From NCBI RefSeq assembly GCF_964204645.1, contig NC_134035.1, positions 12,815,951 to 12,879,950 on the forward strand: 64,000 nucleotides of DNA, written 5' to 3'. Below are positions 55,001-64,000 of this stretch, piece after piece; position 1 is the first letter of the stretch, and each line of letters opens with the position of its first letter. Position numbers and translations under genes: made by a program. Origin of the DNA: Tubulanus polymorphus (Eukaryota > Nemertea > Palaeonemertea > Tubulaniformes > Tubulanidae). Under the pieces are notes generated by a model. It saw nothing but the letters and a program-made list of their open reading frames with translations. It ran no database searches and had not been told where the DNA came from.

Positions 55001-55083
55001 TGATTGGAATGCTTTATTCGACTACCTCCCACAAGCCTGACATGTTGAATGCTTACCTCAATTTGTTCTTCTCCTCCGGACAT
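40068..55083 (-). CDS. CNOT4: CCR4-NOT transcription complex subunit 4, RING E3 ubiquitin ligase (complete, 20 coding exons)
   Basis: CNOT4 is the RING E3 associated with the CCR4-NOT deadenylase; it acts in mRNA and nascent-protein quality control. Coding exons: 55057-55083, 54769-54837, 54279-54344, 54141-54187, 53546-53635, 53166-53319, 51934-52098, 51781-51848, 51035-51289, 50075-50182, 49062-49223, 48177-48400, 47616-47729, 46687-46938, 45952-46139, 44641-44836, 43297-43386, 41691-41816, 40550-40642, 40068-40078. All splice in consistent phase to about 834 aa. A C4C4 RING occupies residues 10-52 (C10, C13, C27, C29, C34, C37, C49, C52). A basic coiled-coil follows, then an RRM (LVFVVGLSPRLADPEVLKR onward) and a C3H finger (C-x8-C-x4-C-x3-H ending MYLH). 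The long low-complexity tail carries Q- and S-rich tracts and the conserved TIPVSSSTDWQAAFGF and PPHWMKSLQQLTEID blocks. The final tiny exon and stop are less certain. Confidence 0.95.
40985..41165. repeat. ~60-bp tandem repeat containing CCCTAACCCTAGG
   Basis: Three copies of AGCCAATCAAAAACCCTAAC plus CCTAGGTCAGCTGACCAGCT plus GTGACATCATAACCCT are present; the third is diverged. Each holds the palindrome GGTCAGCTGACC and a telomere-like CCCTAACCCTA word. It lies in the last long CNOT4 intron region (between exons 18 and 19). Confidence 0.85.
42371..42509. mobile_element. Possible MITE, 15-bp TIR
   Basis: Perfect inverted ends GTAGTTTCATAAACG and CGTTTATGAAACTAC enclose about 109 bp containing GGGAGGGGGG and CCCCCCCCCC runs, which can themselves pair. 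No target-site duplication is clear. It lies in a CNOT4 intron. Confidence 0.55.
43112..43162 (-). mobile_element. tRNA-like B-box remnant (possible SINE head)
   Basis: On the minus strand, AGTGGTGGGTTCAAATCCCG has the form of a tRNA T-arm with a B-box. No A-box, cloverleaf or complete tRNA could be assembled around it. It could be a SINE or tRNA pseudogene fragment, or chance. Confidence 0.3.
43881..44055. mobile_element. pogo/Tigger-like MITE, copy 1
   Basis: The left end TAGTGGAACCTCGTTACAGC is inverse to the right end GTTATAACGAGGTTCCGCTG, flanked by TA on both sides (43879-43880 and 44056-44057). TA duplication with CAGTGGAACCTCG termini is typical of pogo/Tigger-type Tc1-mariner relatives. 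About 175 bp, no transposase, in a CNOT4 intron. Confidence 0.82.
44171..44596. mobile_element. TIR element with AGGGTCCCTACAA-type ends, family F
   Basis: The left end AGGTTCCTACAATTCCTGG is inverse to the right end AAAGAGTTGTAGGGACCCT. The interior is rich in CAAGGAGTTTTCAAGGA words. It ends about 45 bp from CNOT4 exon 16. A related element with GGTCCCTA ends lies at 60549-60789 in USP44. Confidence 0.6.
44904..45013. mobile_element. Short palindromic element, family A
   Basis: The ends AGGACAGTTCCACAGTTTTG and CGCAACTGTGAAACTGGATCC are inverse. The interior contains TTCATTTTCAATGAGTTAACTC. It lies in a CNOT4 intron. Another copy is at 45832-45930, immediately next to exon 15. Confidence 0.7.
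45175..45300. repeat. ~20-bp minisatellite (TTTCAATATTTCTCTAAAC)n
   Basis: About six imperfect copies lie in a CNOT4 intron. Confidence 0.75.
46319..46595. mobile_element. pogo/Tigger-like MITE, copy 2
   Basis: The left end CAGTAGAACCTCGTTATAAC is inverse to the right end CGTTGGAACGAGGTTCCACTG. TA flanks on both sides (46317-46318 and 46596-46597). About 277 bp, no transposase. It lies between CNOT4 exons 14 and 15. Confidence 0.85.
47234..47496. mobile_element. piggyBac-like MITE (TTAA target site), copy 2, inverted
   Basis: The TIRs are CCCTTTCAGTG and GCACTGAAAGGG, with TTAA at 47230-47233 and 47497-47500. Along its length its reverse complement matches the 27056-27343 copy with modest divergence, sharing TACACCG-palindromes and the AATTCCACCCTAGTGTGTTG word. 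It is about 25 bp shorter. It lies between CNOT4 exons 13 and 14. Confidence 0.88.
48531..48567. repeat. (CTGA)n microsatellite interrupted by a mobile element
   Basis: GACTGACTGACTG repeats abut the GGGCC element at 48568-48728 and resume after it (TGACTGACTGAGACTGACTG). The element was therefore inserted into the microsatellite. Confidence 0.8.
48568..48728. mobile_element. Short palindromic element, family D (GGGCCAA ends)
   Basis: The left end GGGCCAACTTTGGTTATC is the inverse of CGAAAACCGAATTTGGCCC. Inner arms GTTAGCCGACTATAGTC and GACCACTAGTCGACTAG also pair partially. 161 bp, inside a CTGA microsatellite in a CNOT4 intron. Confidence 0.72.
51430..51700. repeat. ~118-bp tandem duplication
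   Basis: Two and a half copies of GTGAAGTGT(T/G)GACGATCAGT plus TTTTGAAAGTGTGCTGACAA plus TGTCTTATATCTGGTGTT are present, ending within 80 bp of CNOT4 exon 8. The first copy is the most diverged. Confidence 0.85.
52681..53113. mobile_element. TIR element with internal tandem repeats, family E (long form)
   Basis: The ends GGGGTTTTTACAGATCAGGG and GATCCGTAAAAACCC are inverted. The interior holds three repeats of TTATCAAGAGGTTCCTTG with CGTCACCAGCAAGAACAACA. Compared with the IDH1 copy it has one more internal unit. It lies about 40 bp from CNOT4 exon 6. Confidence 0.75.
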
Positions 55084-57057
55084 TTTTGATTTGATTTCGT
55101 CTTTCGTCTAAGCTGAACAAAGTCTACCTAGAAAATGAATTAGATGTCAGAGAATTAGCCAGGGTTCAAGCAAACCTCGGCGAAGGGTTGCTGGTCGTGC
55201 CACAGGGTCCTGCAGGTTACAACAAAGTTCTGAAAGGCTTTGAATTTAGTTCTGTTTATATATAATACTGGACTCTGTTTTATTCAGTTTTAAACTAAAT
55301 CTCGACTTAGTGGTCAAACAATTGGAAATGGTATATAAGACATATCTAAGAAATGTTTATTTACCATGGACAAGACACACAGTGACAGGCTACAGTAACT
55401 AAATAAATAAGCCAGAAAGTAATCAATTCATAAAAGTATTAGAGTCGAAATGTCAAAAGTCAAGGAAGTAAATGCCAGGCATTGTACAGTTCAATTCTCA
55501 ATACTTTACTGAAAAGAAAAAACACTTTCAGAAGAAACAATGATTTCTTCAAACAACTGAATAATTGAATATGAGTCAGCATTCAATCTTATGACTATAT
55601 CATGTATTTATGACTGACTTCCTTTTTCCCAGAGTTCCAACATTTACTTTTACTTTATAGTTTTGGCAAGTGTCCAACACTCGGTATTTTCTCATCCCCT
55701 GGCTAAACACGACACTCCAAAAATACATTTACTAAAAGGTGGTCAGTTGAATTCAGCGGTTCACGCCCTTAAATTAAACACAGTCAATCGACTGAGAATG
55801 TGTGTGTGTGTAATACATTCATTTCCGGGTCGGGATTATTTTTGACAGATCGGAAATTCGCGATTTTCCGACTCATTTTACTGGAATTTCGGTTGAATTC
55901 AAGGCTCAATTTCAACCGGACCTCGCTTATATGAACACCAGGTAGTTCTTGTTTCTATCCTACTGGGTCTAACGTTTAGTAAACCCGGTTGAAATAGCTA
56001 AAAATATCCGTAAAATACCTTAAAAATCGCGTGAAGTTTCACCTAAAACCAGCAGCAGTGTGCGCATGCGTCGAAGTCCCGGATGAGTGACACGGAACAC
56101 TCACTTGCCGCAGCTCACTCGATTCTCTGTTCCGATTGTTCCGATTAGGGTAGGAACTGTGTGGGTTAGGGTCAGCGACCTCAGACCGCGTCGCAATCCG
56201 AGGTCTAGTGAGTCCGGTTCGTAATCCGTTCTTGCGGTCGAATACTCGCTTACCCCTGATCCCCTTCTCGCGCAGGTTCCGAGAAATAGTGAAGGACTCG
56301 CCACAATGGAATTGTCGCTGGTGGTTCATTAGACAGTTCATGTTAATTGATCACTGAATGAGACGAGACCCTTCTTAAAAACTCAGACAGTAATTAATAA
56401 TCCGTGAGTTTCTTTGTTAATCACTAATTAAGGAAACGAATGTTATTTCGAATTAAACTCTGATCCTTCAAGAAGTCAATGCAAATTGCTGCTGAGGAAG
56501 TTTTTTTTTCTTTTTTTAATATGTATGACTCAAAGAAAGATGATATCTTCTAATTGTGAATCTTGATCGAGATATCAATTTTGGTGCGTGTGAAATTTAG
56601 CCACCAGCACCATGGTCTATTATGGGTTGAAATATGAATTAAAGAAACTGTGCAAGGCTGTGGTTGTGTCGGGCGCTCCGGCGGGCCCGGGTCCCGAGCA
56701 TTTATTCAAACATTCATCAGCCCAGAACAGAAAGATTCTATTGGGTAGAATTTTTTACCTGATTGTTAGTGGTCATTAATAATCGGATAAACCATTTAAA
56801 CTCAAACACTGACCAAGACCTAGGGCGGCTAGAAGTCAGTAACCTGTCTGTGGTTTAGTTTCACGATCGGATATTTTCACAAACCACGCCCGTCCAATTA
56901 TAAAAAGCTTACTACCGACCATAAGTTAACTAGCTAGAACTCGGGGTACCCCTCATAAAGAACCTCTCTGGTATAACTCTATATAGACTACTATTTCTGT
57001 TTACAGACTTTACCGCGATGAAGAAGAGAATTCTACACTGAGAAAGAGAGAGAGAGG

Positions 57058-57090
<33 letters not shown>

Positions 57091-57111
57091 TGAGGGTTAC
57101 AGACTGAAAGA
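55084..57111. promoter_or_regulatory. Head-to-head CNOT4 / USP44 intergenic and 5'UTR region
   Basis: CNOT4 (leftward) and USP44 (rightward) start codons are 2.0 kb apart. A CNOT4 5'UTR segment 55084-55127 is preceded by the acceptor TTTTCTAG. A candidate non-coding first exon ends at 56043 (TTTTAG|GTGAAAC on the minus strand), just downstream of TGCGCATGCG (56061-56070), an NRF1-like site. A (GA)n tract lies at about 57046-57090 in the USP44 5' leader. Open frames at 56039-56341 look like CG-rich 5' flank, not a gene. Confidence 0.45.
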
Positions 57112-60100
57112 ATGGATAATTGTAAACATGTGGTTAAAATAAATCCAGCAAGAGATCATTCGATATTAAATCCACAGAAATGGTTATGTAATACGTGCGG
57201 TACTACTGAAAGTGTTTGGGTAAGTTAGCCTTGCCCTTTGGGGGGGGGGGGGGTTAGCCGTAACCCCTTGACCTCCGGGGATTAGTTATCCAATTCCTGG
57301 GGTCCATTATCATGCAGAAAACTATAAATCTCAGATCAATTTATTTTCTTCATTTATTTGGTATCAAAACAAATTCATAAAATTATCATCTATTCAAATA
57401 GTAAAACTTTCGCTTAAAATGTTCTGTAAATTTCTGTCGATTTTCCTGCGTTGTATTAAAATGATTGGTTTGTTGTTTGATTAAAGGCGTGTTTAAGTTG
57501 TGCTCACGTCGCTTGTGGAAGATACAATGAAGAACACGCTCTACAGCATTATCAAGATACGAAACATCCACTGGCGCTTGAGGTCAACGAAAAATATGTT
57601 TACTGGTAAGAGCCGTTGTGAGAAATCCAATTGAAAATGTCAATTGTCAATGCGTTGACCGTACATTGATTCGCTTAAACCAACTTCTGAGCGGCCCCAG
57701 GGCCGAGTTTCACGAAAAAGTTTAAGCCTAAAACGGTTTAGTTTGAATTGTTGTCCTCATTGAAAACATGAAGTAACCAATGGCAATTACACCAAAAATT
57801 TGAGTTAAACTTTTTTGTGAAACTGGGCCCAAGTCAATATTCGATACTCAGTTGAAACTGAAAATACTCTTTAAGCTGAAACCGTATCATAAAATTGAAC
57901 CTATTGCTGTTTAATGTTTCGAATTAGACCTTCGCTAATAATCAGCTTAACTAATTTATCAATTTTCAATATTGGGGTTCTACGTAGAATTCGACTTGTG
58001 CCTTTTAACATTTTAAGTTGATTCTGTGTGATGAAGCTGGAGCTAAATGTTGATTCTGTTTGATGAAGCTGGAGCTAAATGTTGATTCTGTTTGATGAAG
58101 CTGGAGCTAAATGTTGATTCTGTTTGATGAAGCTGGAGCTAAATGTTGAAATGTTTGATGATTATTTTGTAGTTATGAATGTGAGGATTATGTATTGAAT
58201 GATAACGCGGCCGGTGATATTAAACTGCTTCGTACGACGTTGAAAGCGATCGCGTCTCAAAGTTTCAACGACAACGACCTTGCCAGTCGCGGCAGACGCT
58301 TCCTCAGGTCGAGGTCGTTCCCCGGCTGCGTTCAACGGTAAGATGATATTCCGGAGAAAAATTGTTGAAACTAAAACGGTAAAAGGGGCTGGAAAAGTTA
58401 GTCTGGTCTGAGATATGGATCAGGATGTTACGTAGGAAACTAGTTATAAAGTTTGTTGGAAAGAGGAGTGAGCTTTCATCGCTCTTATTTCTACATCCAC
58501 CAAAAATCTTCTACCTGTTTTCAAAAACCTGATGCTTGGACCTCTATTAATGCCCACATGTTCTATCAATGCTGATAATTGTTTTGTAAAGAAGTCAGTA
58601 AATGTGACTGATAGCAGCAGATTGCACTAATATTCAGTTTATTTTTCAATAGTTTGATCTATGAATTCAAACCGAGCAACTTCAGAATTAACGATGATTA
58701 TCACACAAAAATGGGACAGCCCTTCTAAAGTATTAACCATATGGAGAAAACTAGTTCAGAATATTTGTTTTGTTGGCGGAAACGTCAGATGTTTATAAAA
58801 TTGATGTTTTATTGTAGAGTCGATTCTCAACTACAAGATAAAGATCGTTGTTACACGGCGCTGTGGCATCGTAGACAAGTTCTACTGGGAAAAACATTCA
58901 ATCAATGGAGAGAGAACGTTCGACAAATTCGCCATCCACACGTGAGTAATAACTATCAATTAGGGTCGTAAAGAAACTTTTTTTGAAAATCGCTCAGGGA
59001 ATTTGAGTTTTTGATGTCTTGTTGTTTTTGTTGGTGACGAGTGGCACAAGGAACCTCTTGATAAAAACAGTCCCCATTGAGGATATCTTATGATTTAATC
59101 AAGATATATGAATTTTCTGTGTTTTGTTGTTCTTGCTGGTGATAAGTGGCGCAATTTGGCCCCCCCCCCCCACTGAGAGTATGATGAGAGGCACAAGGAA
59201 CCTCTTGATAAGAAGCAGCCCTCACTGAGGATATCTGATAATTTTAGTTGGGGTATTTTTGGTGCGCAGTAAGAACTTTCATCAATTTTTCAGTCATGAA
59301 GCGTAATTTACATATCATCTATTGTTGTCGTTGTCTATGAGAAAAGTTTTGATGAATCTTTTGAAATAAACGAATTTATTTACAGGTCGACGATGAGCCG
59401 ATATCAGAACCACCGGGAGCGAATCACGTTTATACGAACTCCGGCAGAGGTGGCGCCACTAGTCTGAGAAAGAAACGTACGATTATCCCGGGCGTAACCG
59501 GATTACGTAACCTCGGCAACACGTGTTACATGAACGCTATATTACAAGTACTCAGGTACCTGTATGTATAATTTAATACTGATATAAATCTAATTGTTGT
59601 CTCATGCACCACGCTGCACCACTCTCAGCATGTATGTACTTAAATATCGCACTTCTTATTTCGATACTCAAATATTTGATTTAAATTTCAGTTTGAAAAT
59701 TTCAGATCAATATATTTGAGTGAAACTTCCGTTTGAAAATTTCAGATCAATGACATCCCTTACAGACAGAATCATCTGTTGTATCTGTTCATTTTGATAA
59801 ATCAAAAAGATGTTATTGTGATTGTGAATTCACTTCTCTCAGAAGCTGATCCCTCTTTCTTTTATTGATTTCCGTTGAAAGTTCATCTTTGTTGCTTTGA
59901 ATTTTGATGTAGGGCTTCGACAAGTTTCGCAAGTTGATTTAGTTCCAGTTAACCCAGGTTGGCCACATAGCTGGACATCAGGGGATTTTCTTTTCTGCAA
60001 AAAAGTCTGGGAATTTTAAAAAAAGCTCAATTCCAGGAATATTGAAGGGAGATTTGTTGAGATTGCAAGGTCGCATGTAAAATCAGATCTTACGTATTTG

Positions 60101-63100
60101 ACTGTCTTTATTGATTGGATTCTTAGCAGATCAAATCAGAGAAAATTATGTACACGTCAGGGAAAGAGCATGTCAAATAGAGGTGTCTTCCCTGTAACCA
60201 TAGCAACAATAGTTATCTAGTGGTTAACTTGAACTAATAACTGTTGAGCAACAGAAACCTTTGTCGATGTTTAATTGTAAATGAAAACTACTCAAAAATC
60301 TAACTGATAAAAGCTGATGAGAAAGATGAATATGATGGTAGTAATTCACTAATTTCTTTTCAGTCATTTACCGGAGTTTAAAGATTACATGTCGGACTCT
60401 GAATCGAGTAATACTCGTAATACACGTAGCGCCACCTCTCCGGTAACTCCTGTTCGTCAATCTCCACGGTTACAGCGTCAAACTACTGTTGAATGTTTCG
60501 AGGTACGTTTTCTTACAATTACGTGAAATCTGTAACAACCTTGATGCGAGGTCCCTAGGGCTCCTTGATTCATTAAAAACTACTTCGAAATTGAAATTGC
60601 TTGAAGCTCCTTCACTTTGAACAAAGGGTCCAAAACTCCTTTTGAATTTTTTTCACCCAAACCAACACAAACCAACTTTAGGTAGTGAAAAGGATAGAAA
60701 TTTGCTTACAAAGTGAAGAGATAATCAGGACCCATTTAGGAGTCTTCAGTTATCCTTATATCCAGGACTGACTGATCTGTAGGGACCCTATGTGCAAGTA
60801 GTAACTCTTGAAATCTTGTTTATTTGCAGCAAGCGACTTCGACCCCGTTAAGGAAAATGGGTTTGAACGGTGGAGGTACAACAACAACTCATAACAATAT
60901 CATACAAAAAAGTCCGACTGATACTAAATCTACTAAAGAGGCTGTGTAAGTGTTAGATGATCACTGATTGGTCTAATGGTTCTCCAACAGTCTCTGATTG
61001 GTCCACTGGTTCCCAGGCAGTCACTGATTGGTCCACTGGTTCCCACGCAGTCACTGATTGGTCCTCTTGTTTTCCAAGCAGTCACTGATTGATCCACTGG
61101 TTCCCAAACAGTCACTGATTGGTCCATTGGTTCCCAAACAGTCACTGATTGGTCCACTGGTTCCCCAACAGTCACTGATTGGTCTATGGTTCTCATCAGA
61201 TCGTCACTGATTGGTTATTTGTATATATTTTCAGATCATTATGTAATGAATTACACGTACTATTAAGAGTAATGTGGTCTGGTCAATGGGCGATCGTCAG
61301 CCCTCAATCTATGTTACACGCTGTATGGAATGTTATTCCGTTCTTTCGAGGTTATTCTCAACAGGACGCGCAGGAATTTCTATGGTAAGTAAAACAATTC
61401 ACTGTATAGAACTAACGAGATCCAGTTCGACAACTGCGCATTCAACCTTGAGGCGTATCTCTTACCAAAATCATAGAATAACCCTTAAGCTTTAAATGCG
61501 GAGAATGGATTGTACAACTATTTTGCAACGAGTTTTCCGTTTTTCTAATCGTCTCATTTCATTCATGTATTTCACTTTCAGCGAAGTTCTCGATAAAGTC
61601 GAAAACGAAATTGAGAAAAACAGTCGAAAAATTCGAAATCGTCGTTCGTCTAATAATACTCCATCGAATCTAATAACGGCTTTATTTCAAGGGCAGCTCG
61701 TTAGTCAGGTAGGCATTACTCATAAACATGTCTTCATTTTATTGAATTTCCAATTCACTAAGGATCCAGTTCGGCAATTCATGGTTAAGGTTTCAGGTTG
61801 GCCACTGATCTGGAAAACTCAGGCAATCTTAGAACTCTGGAAATTTTTGACCTAGGAATTTCTCCGTTTCACTCGTCTCGGGGAATTTTGTGTAGTCACT
61901 TGGAAAAGTCGGGGAAAACTCGAAATTTGTAAATGGGTGGAAAGTGGCCAATCTGAGTTAGTTATTTCAAATGTTTTAACTCCAAATCGGGTCCCGATGT
62001 TAATTTACGTTGAATGTAATTCATTTTCAGCTCACGTGTCAGAATTGTAAGAAAATCAGCGAAACTAAAGAACCATTCCAAGATCTATCGTTAGAATTTC
62101 CTGACCGGTATCAACTGGTCAGTGGTTCGACTATGTTATCTCAGGAGAGCTGTCATTTAACCGGTCAGTCAATCGGCTAACTCTGATGACTCGTTGTAGC
62201 TACAATTCTAATTATCATATTGAACTCTGAAGTTTTTGATTGTTTTTGTTCGCAGAAATGCTCGCTAAATTTACAGACGTAGAAGATTTAGAAGATGATG
62301 CTCCTATTTATGAGTGTTCAAAGTGCAATAGTAAGTTAACTCTTCACTATCCCCCCAAACTCTTCACTCTCCCTCTGACTCTTCTCTTCTATCCAATCCA
62401 TTCTTTCGTCACTCATTGTAATCACACATGATCCCATCCCTTCTCCTTTCCTCTCTAGGTATCTCTACTCTCCCTCTGACTCTTCTCTCAGTCCATTCTT
62501 TCATCACTCATTGTAATCACACATGATCCCATCCCTTCCTTTCTCCTCTCTAGATATCTCCACTCTCTTTCCCTTCTGCTCTCCAGTTCTTCTTTCCCTT
62601 CAGTTCTCTATTTCCATTCTCTCAGTCCATTCTTTCATCACTCATTGTAATCACACATGATCTCATCCCTTCCTTTCTCCTCTCTAGATATCTCCACTCT
62701 CTTTCCCTTCTGCATTCCAGTTCTTCTTTCCCTTCAGTTCTCTATTTCCATTCTCTCAGTCCATTCTTTCATCACTCATTGTAATCACACATGATCTCAT
62801 CCCTTCCTTTCTCCTCTCTAGATATCTCCACTCTCTTTCCCTTCTGCCTTCCAGTTCTTCTTTCCCTTCAGTTCTCTATTTCCATTCTCTCAGTCCATTC
62901 TTTCATCACTCATTGTAATCACACATGATCTCATCCCTTCTCCTTTCCTCTCTAGGTATCTCTACTCTCCCTCTGACTCTTCTCTCAGTCCATTCTTTCA
63001 TCACTCATTGTAATCACACATGATCCCATCCCTTCCTTTCTCCTCTCTAGATATCTCCACTCTCTTTCCCTTCTGCTCTCCAGTTCTTCTTTCCCTTCAG

Positions 63101-63855
63101 TTCTCTATTTCCATTCTCTCAGTCCATTCTTTCATCACTCATTGTAATCACACATGATCTCATCCCTTCCTTTCTCCTCTCTAGATATCTCCACTCTCTT
63201 TCCCTTCTGCATTCCAGTTCTTCTTTCCCTTCAGTTCTCTATTTCCATTCTCTCAGTCCATTCTTTCATCACTCATTGTAATCACACATGATCTCATCCC
63301 TTCCTTTCTCCTCTCTAGATATCTCCACTCTCTTTCCCTTCTGCCTTCCAGTTCTTCTTTCCCTTCAGTTCTCTATTTCCATTCTCTCAGTCCATTCTTT
63401 CATCACTCATTGTAATCACACATGATCTCATCCCTTCCTTTCTCCCCTCTCGATATCTCCACTTTCCCTTCTGCATTCCAGTTCTTCTTTCCCTTCAGTT
63501 CTCTATTTCCATTCTCTCAGTCCATTCTTTCATCACTCATTGTAATCACACATGATCTCATCCCTTCCTTTCTCCCCTCTCGATATCTCCACTTTCCCTT
63601 CTGCATTCCAGTTCTTCTTTCCCTTCAGTTCACACTTTCCGTTCTCTCCGCTCTTCCTCTGACTTGTCTCTTCTCTCAGTCCATTCTTTCATCACTCGAT
63701 GTAATCACACGTGAATTCTAGTGAAGTTTGTTTGTGTGTATTTCAGGCAGACGTCGAAGTGTCTCGAAGAAACCTGTGATTAAAACACACGCGTGTAAAC
63801 GATTCCTAATCAGTGGATTACCGCGAGTTCTACGTCTTCATCTTAAACGATTCAG
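57112..63855 (+). CDS. USP44: USP44/USP49-type ubiquitin carboxyl-terminal hydrolase, 3' end off window
   Basis: It is a cysteine-protease deubiquitinase; vertebrate USP44 and USP49 act on histone H2B and on mitotic checkpoint control. Coding exons, all in phase: 57112-57219, 57487-57605, 58173-58337, 58818-58941, 59386-59555, 60364-60502, 60830-60945, 61235-61384, 61582-61708, 62031-62163, 62256-62330, 63747-63855 (511 aa plus 2 nt so far). A ZnF-UBP domain occupies residues 4-95 ([33 protein letters not shown]). [16 protein letters not shown]-like and [17 protein letters not shown]-like blocks follow; Cys219 is the predicted nucleophile. Then come [19 protein letters not shown], the [14 protein letters not shown] box, and the zinc pairs LTCQNCKK and YECSKCNS. 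The last visible block is [12 protein letters not shown]. The catalytic His/Asp boxes must lie beyond 64000. Orthology to USP44 versus USP49 cannot be split. Confidence 0.93.
57701..57830. mobile_element. Short palindromic element, family C
   Basis: The ends GGGCCGAGTTTCACGAAAAA and TTTTTTGTGAAACTGGGCCC are inverted. The interior shows TTTAAGCCTAAAACGGTTTA and a short AATGGCAATTAC linker. It lies in USP44 intron 2, about 100 bp after exon 2. Confidence 0.75.
58017..58150. repeat. 32-bp minisatellite in USP44 intron 2
   Basis: Four nearly perfect copies of GTTGATTCTGTTTGATGAAG plus CTGGAGCTAAAT lie immediately before exon 3. Confidence 0.93.
58970..59275. mobile_element. Decayed family E element, inverted
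   Basis: GTTGGTGACGAGTGGCACAAGG and GGAACCTCTTGATAA words recur in reverse orientation relative to the copies at 25819 and 52681. The TIRs are degraded. A CCCCCCCCCC run interrupts it. It lies in USP44 intron 4. Confidence 0.6.
60955..61200. repeat. ~30-bp minisatellite in USP44 intron 7
   Basis: Eight copies of CAGTCACTGATTGGTCCACT plus GGTTCCCAAA are present. The array fills almost the whole intron between exons 7 and 8. The repeat creates an open minus-strand frame of no significance. Confidence 0.92.
62335..63720. repeat. CT-rich tandem array filling USP44 intron 11
   Basis: Units of about 93 and 135 bp share CACTCATTGTAATCACACATGA and are otherwise polypyrimidine on the sense strand. 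Most units contain TTTCTCCTCTCTAG, a close match to a 3' splice site. Spacings of the shared word read roughly 93, 135, 135, 135, 94, 135, 134, 134, 120-126, implying a ~497-bp higher-order duplication. The true acceptor (GTATTTCAG) is at 63738-63746. Confidence 0.93.
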
Positions 63856-64000
63856 GTACCGAAACCCTACGTGGTGTATCTCATTGAATTAACAGTGCTG
63901 GTTGTAATCTAGTCGATGTTATAGAGCATTGAACCAGAGGGTCAGTTACAAAGTCATGGCTCACATCACTCTCATACTATCTTAGTCCTATAGCCAATCT

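Noticed and set aside
56039-56341. 100-codon minus-strand ORF near the CNOT4 5' end as an upstream coding exon
   Set aside because: CNOT4 already has a well-conserved start at 55083, and an in-frame link is not seen. It is better explained as CG-rich promoter/5'UTR.
63422-63721. 99-codon plus-strand ORF rich in Ser/Phe/Pro/Leu
   Set aside because: It is a translation of the polypyrimidine repeat inside USP44 intron 11.
1-64000. Intact autonomous transposon, retroelement or viral gene
   Set aside because: No transposase, reverse transcriptase, integrase or viral structural motifs were found in the translated frames; all mobile elements seen are non-autonomous.

Overview
This 64 kb window is nuclear DNA of an invertebrate animal. 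The genes carry many phase-consistent GT-AG introns, the intergenic and intronic DNA is A+T-rich, and minisatellites and short terminal-inverted-repeat (TIR) elements are abundant. The proteins read as metazoan orthologues (MOB2, IDH1, CNOT4, USP44/49). A marine lophotrochozoan (mollusc, annelid or relative) is my best guess from protein style and repeat load, but nothing in the window fixes the phylum. No bacterial operons, CRISPR arrays or intact transposase/reverse-transcriptase genes were seen.

Layout. (1) 1-23.4 kb, minus strand: the 5' half of a MOB2 kinase-activator gene. One shared coding exon lies at 1802-1971, and three alternative tiny first coding exons lie at 10.8, 18.9 and 23.1 kb, all ending in the same phase. 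The later exons are off the left edge. The introns hold most of the satellite and minisatellite DNA. (2) 25.67-31.49 kb, minus strand: a complete 11-exon NADP-dependent isocitrate dehydrogenase (IDH1 type, 410 aa). In the 3'UTR frame, behind a UGA stop, lies a possible cryptic peroxisomal signal. (3) 33.06-36.07 kb, plus strand: two intronless membrane-protein genes, a divergent MATE-type transporter and a rhodopsin-like GPCR. (4) 40.07-55.08 kb, minus strand: a complete 20-coding-exon CNOT4 (RING/RRM/C3H E3 ligase of CCR4-NOT, about 834 aa). (5) 57.11 kb to the right edge, plus strand: a USP44/USP49-type deubiquitinase (ZnF-UBP plus USP domain). It lies head-to-head with CNOT4 and is cut off after its twelfth coding exon.

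Non-coding structure is rich. It includes a 69-bp satellite of about 21 copies with a nascent four-unit higher-order pattern, a nearly perfect 546-bp foldback, and two piggyBac-like MITEs with TTAA target sites. It also includes two pogo/Tigger-like MITEs with TA target sites, and several families of roughly 90-160 bp palindromic elements that share GGGCCCAGT-like ends. A 1.4-kb CT-rich array in a USP44 intron repeats a splice-acceptor-like motif. The genes do not form a pathway. MOB2 (Hippo/NDR signalling), IDH1 (NADPH supply), CNOT4 (mRNA turnover and ubiquitylation) and USP44/49 (deubiquitylation) are housekeeping neighbours.
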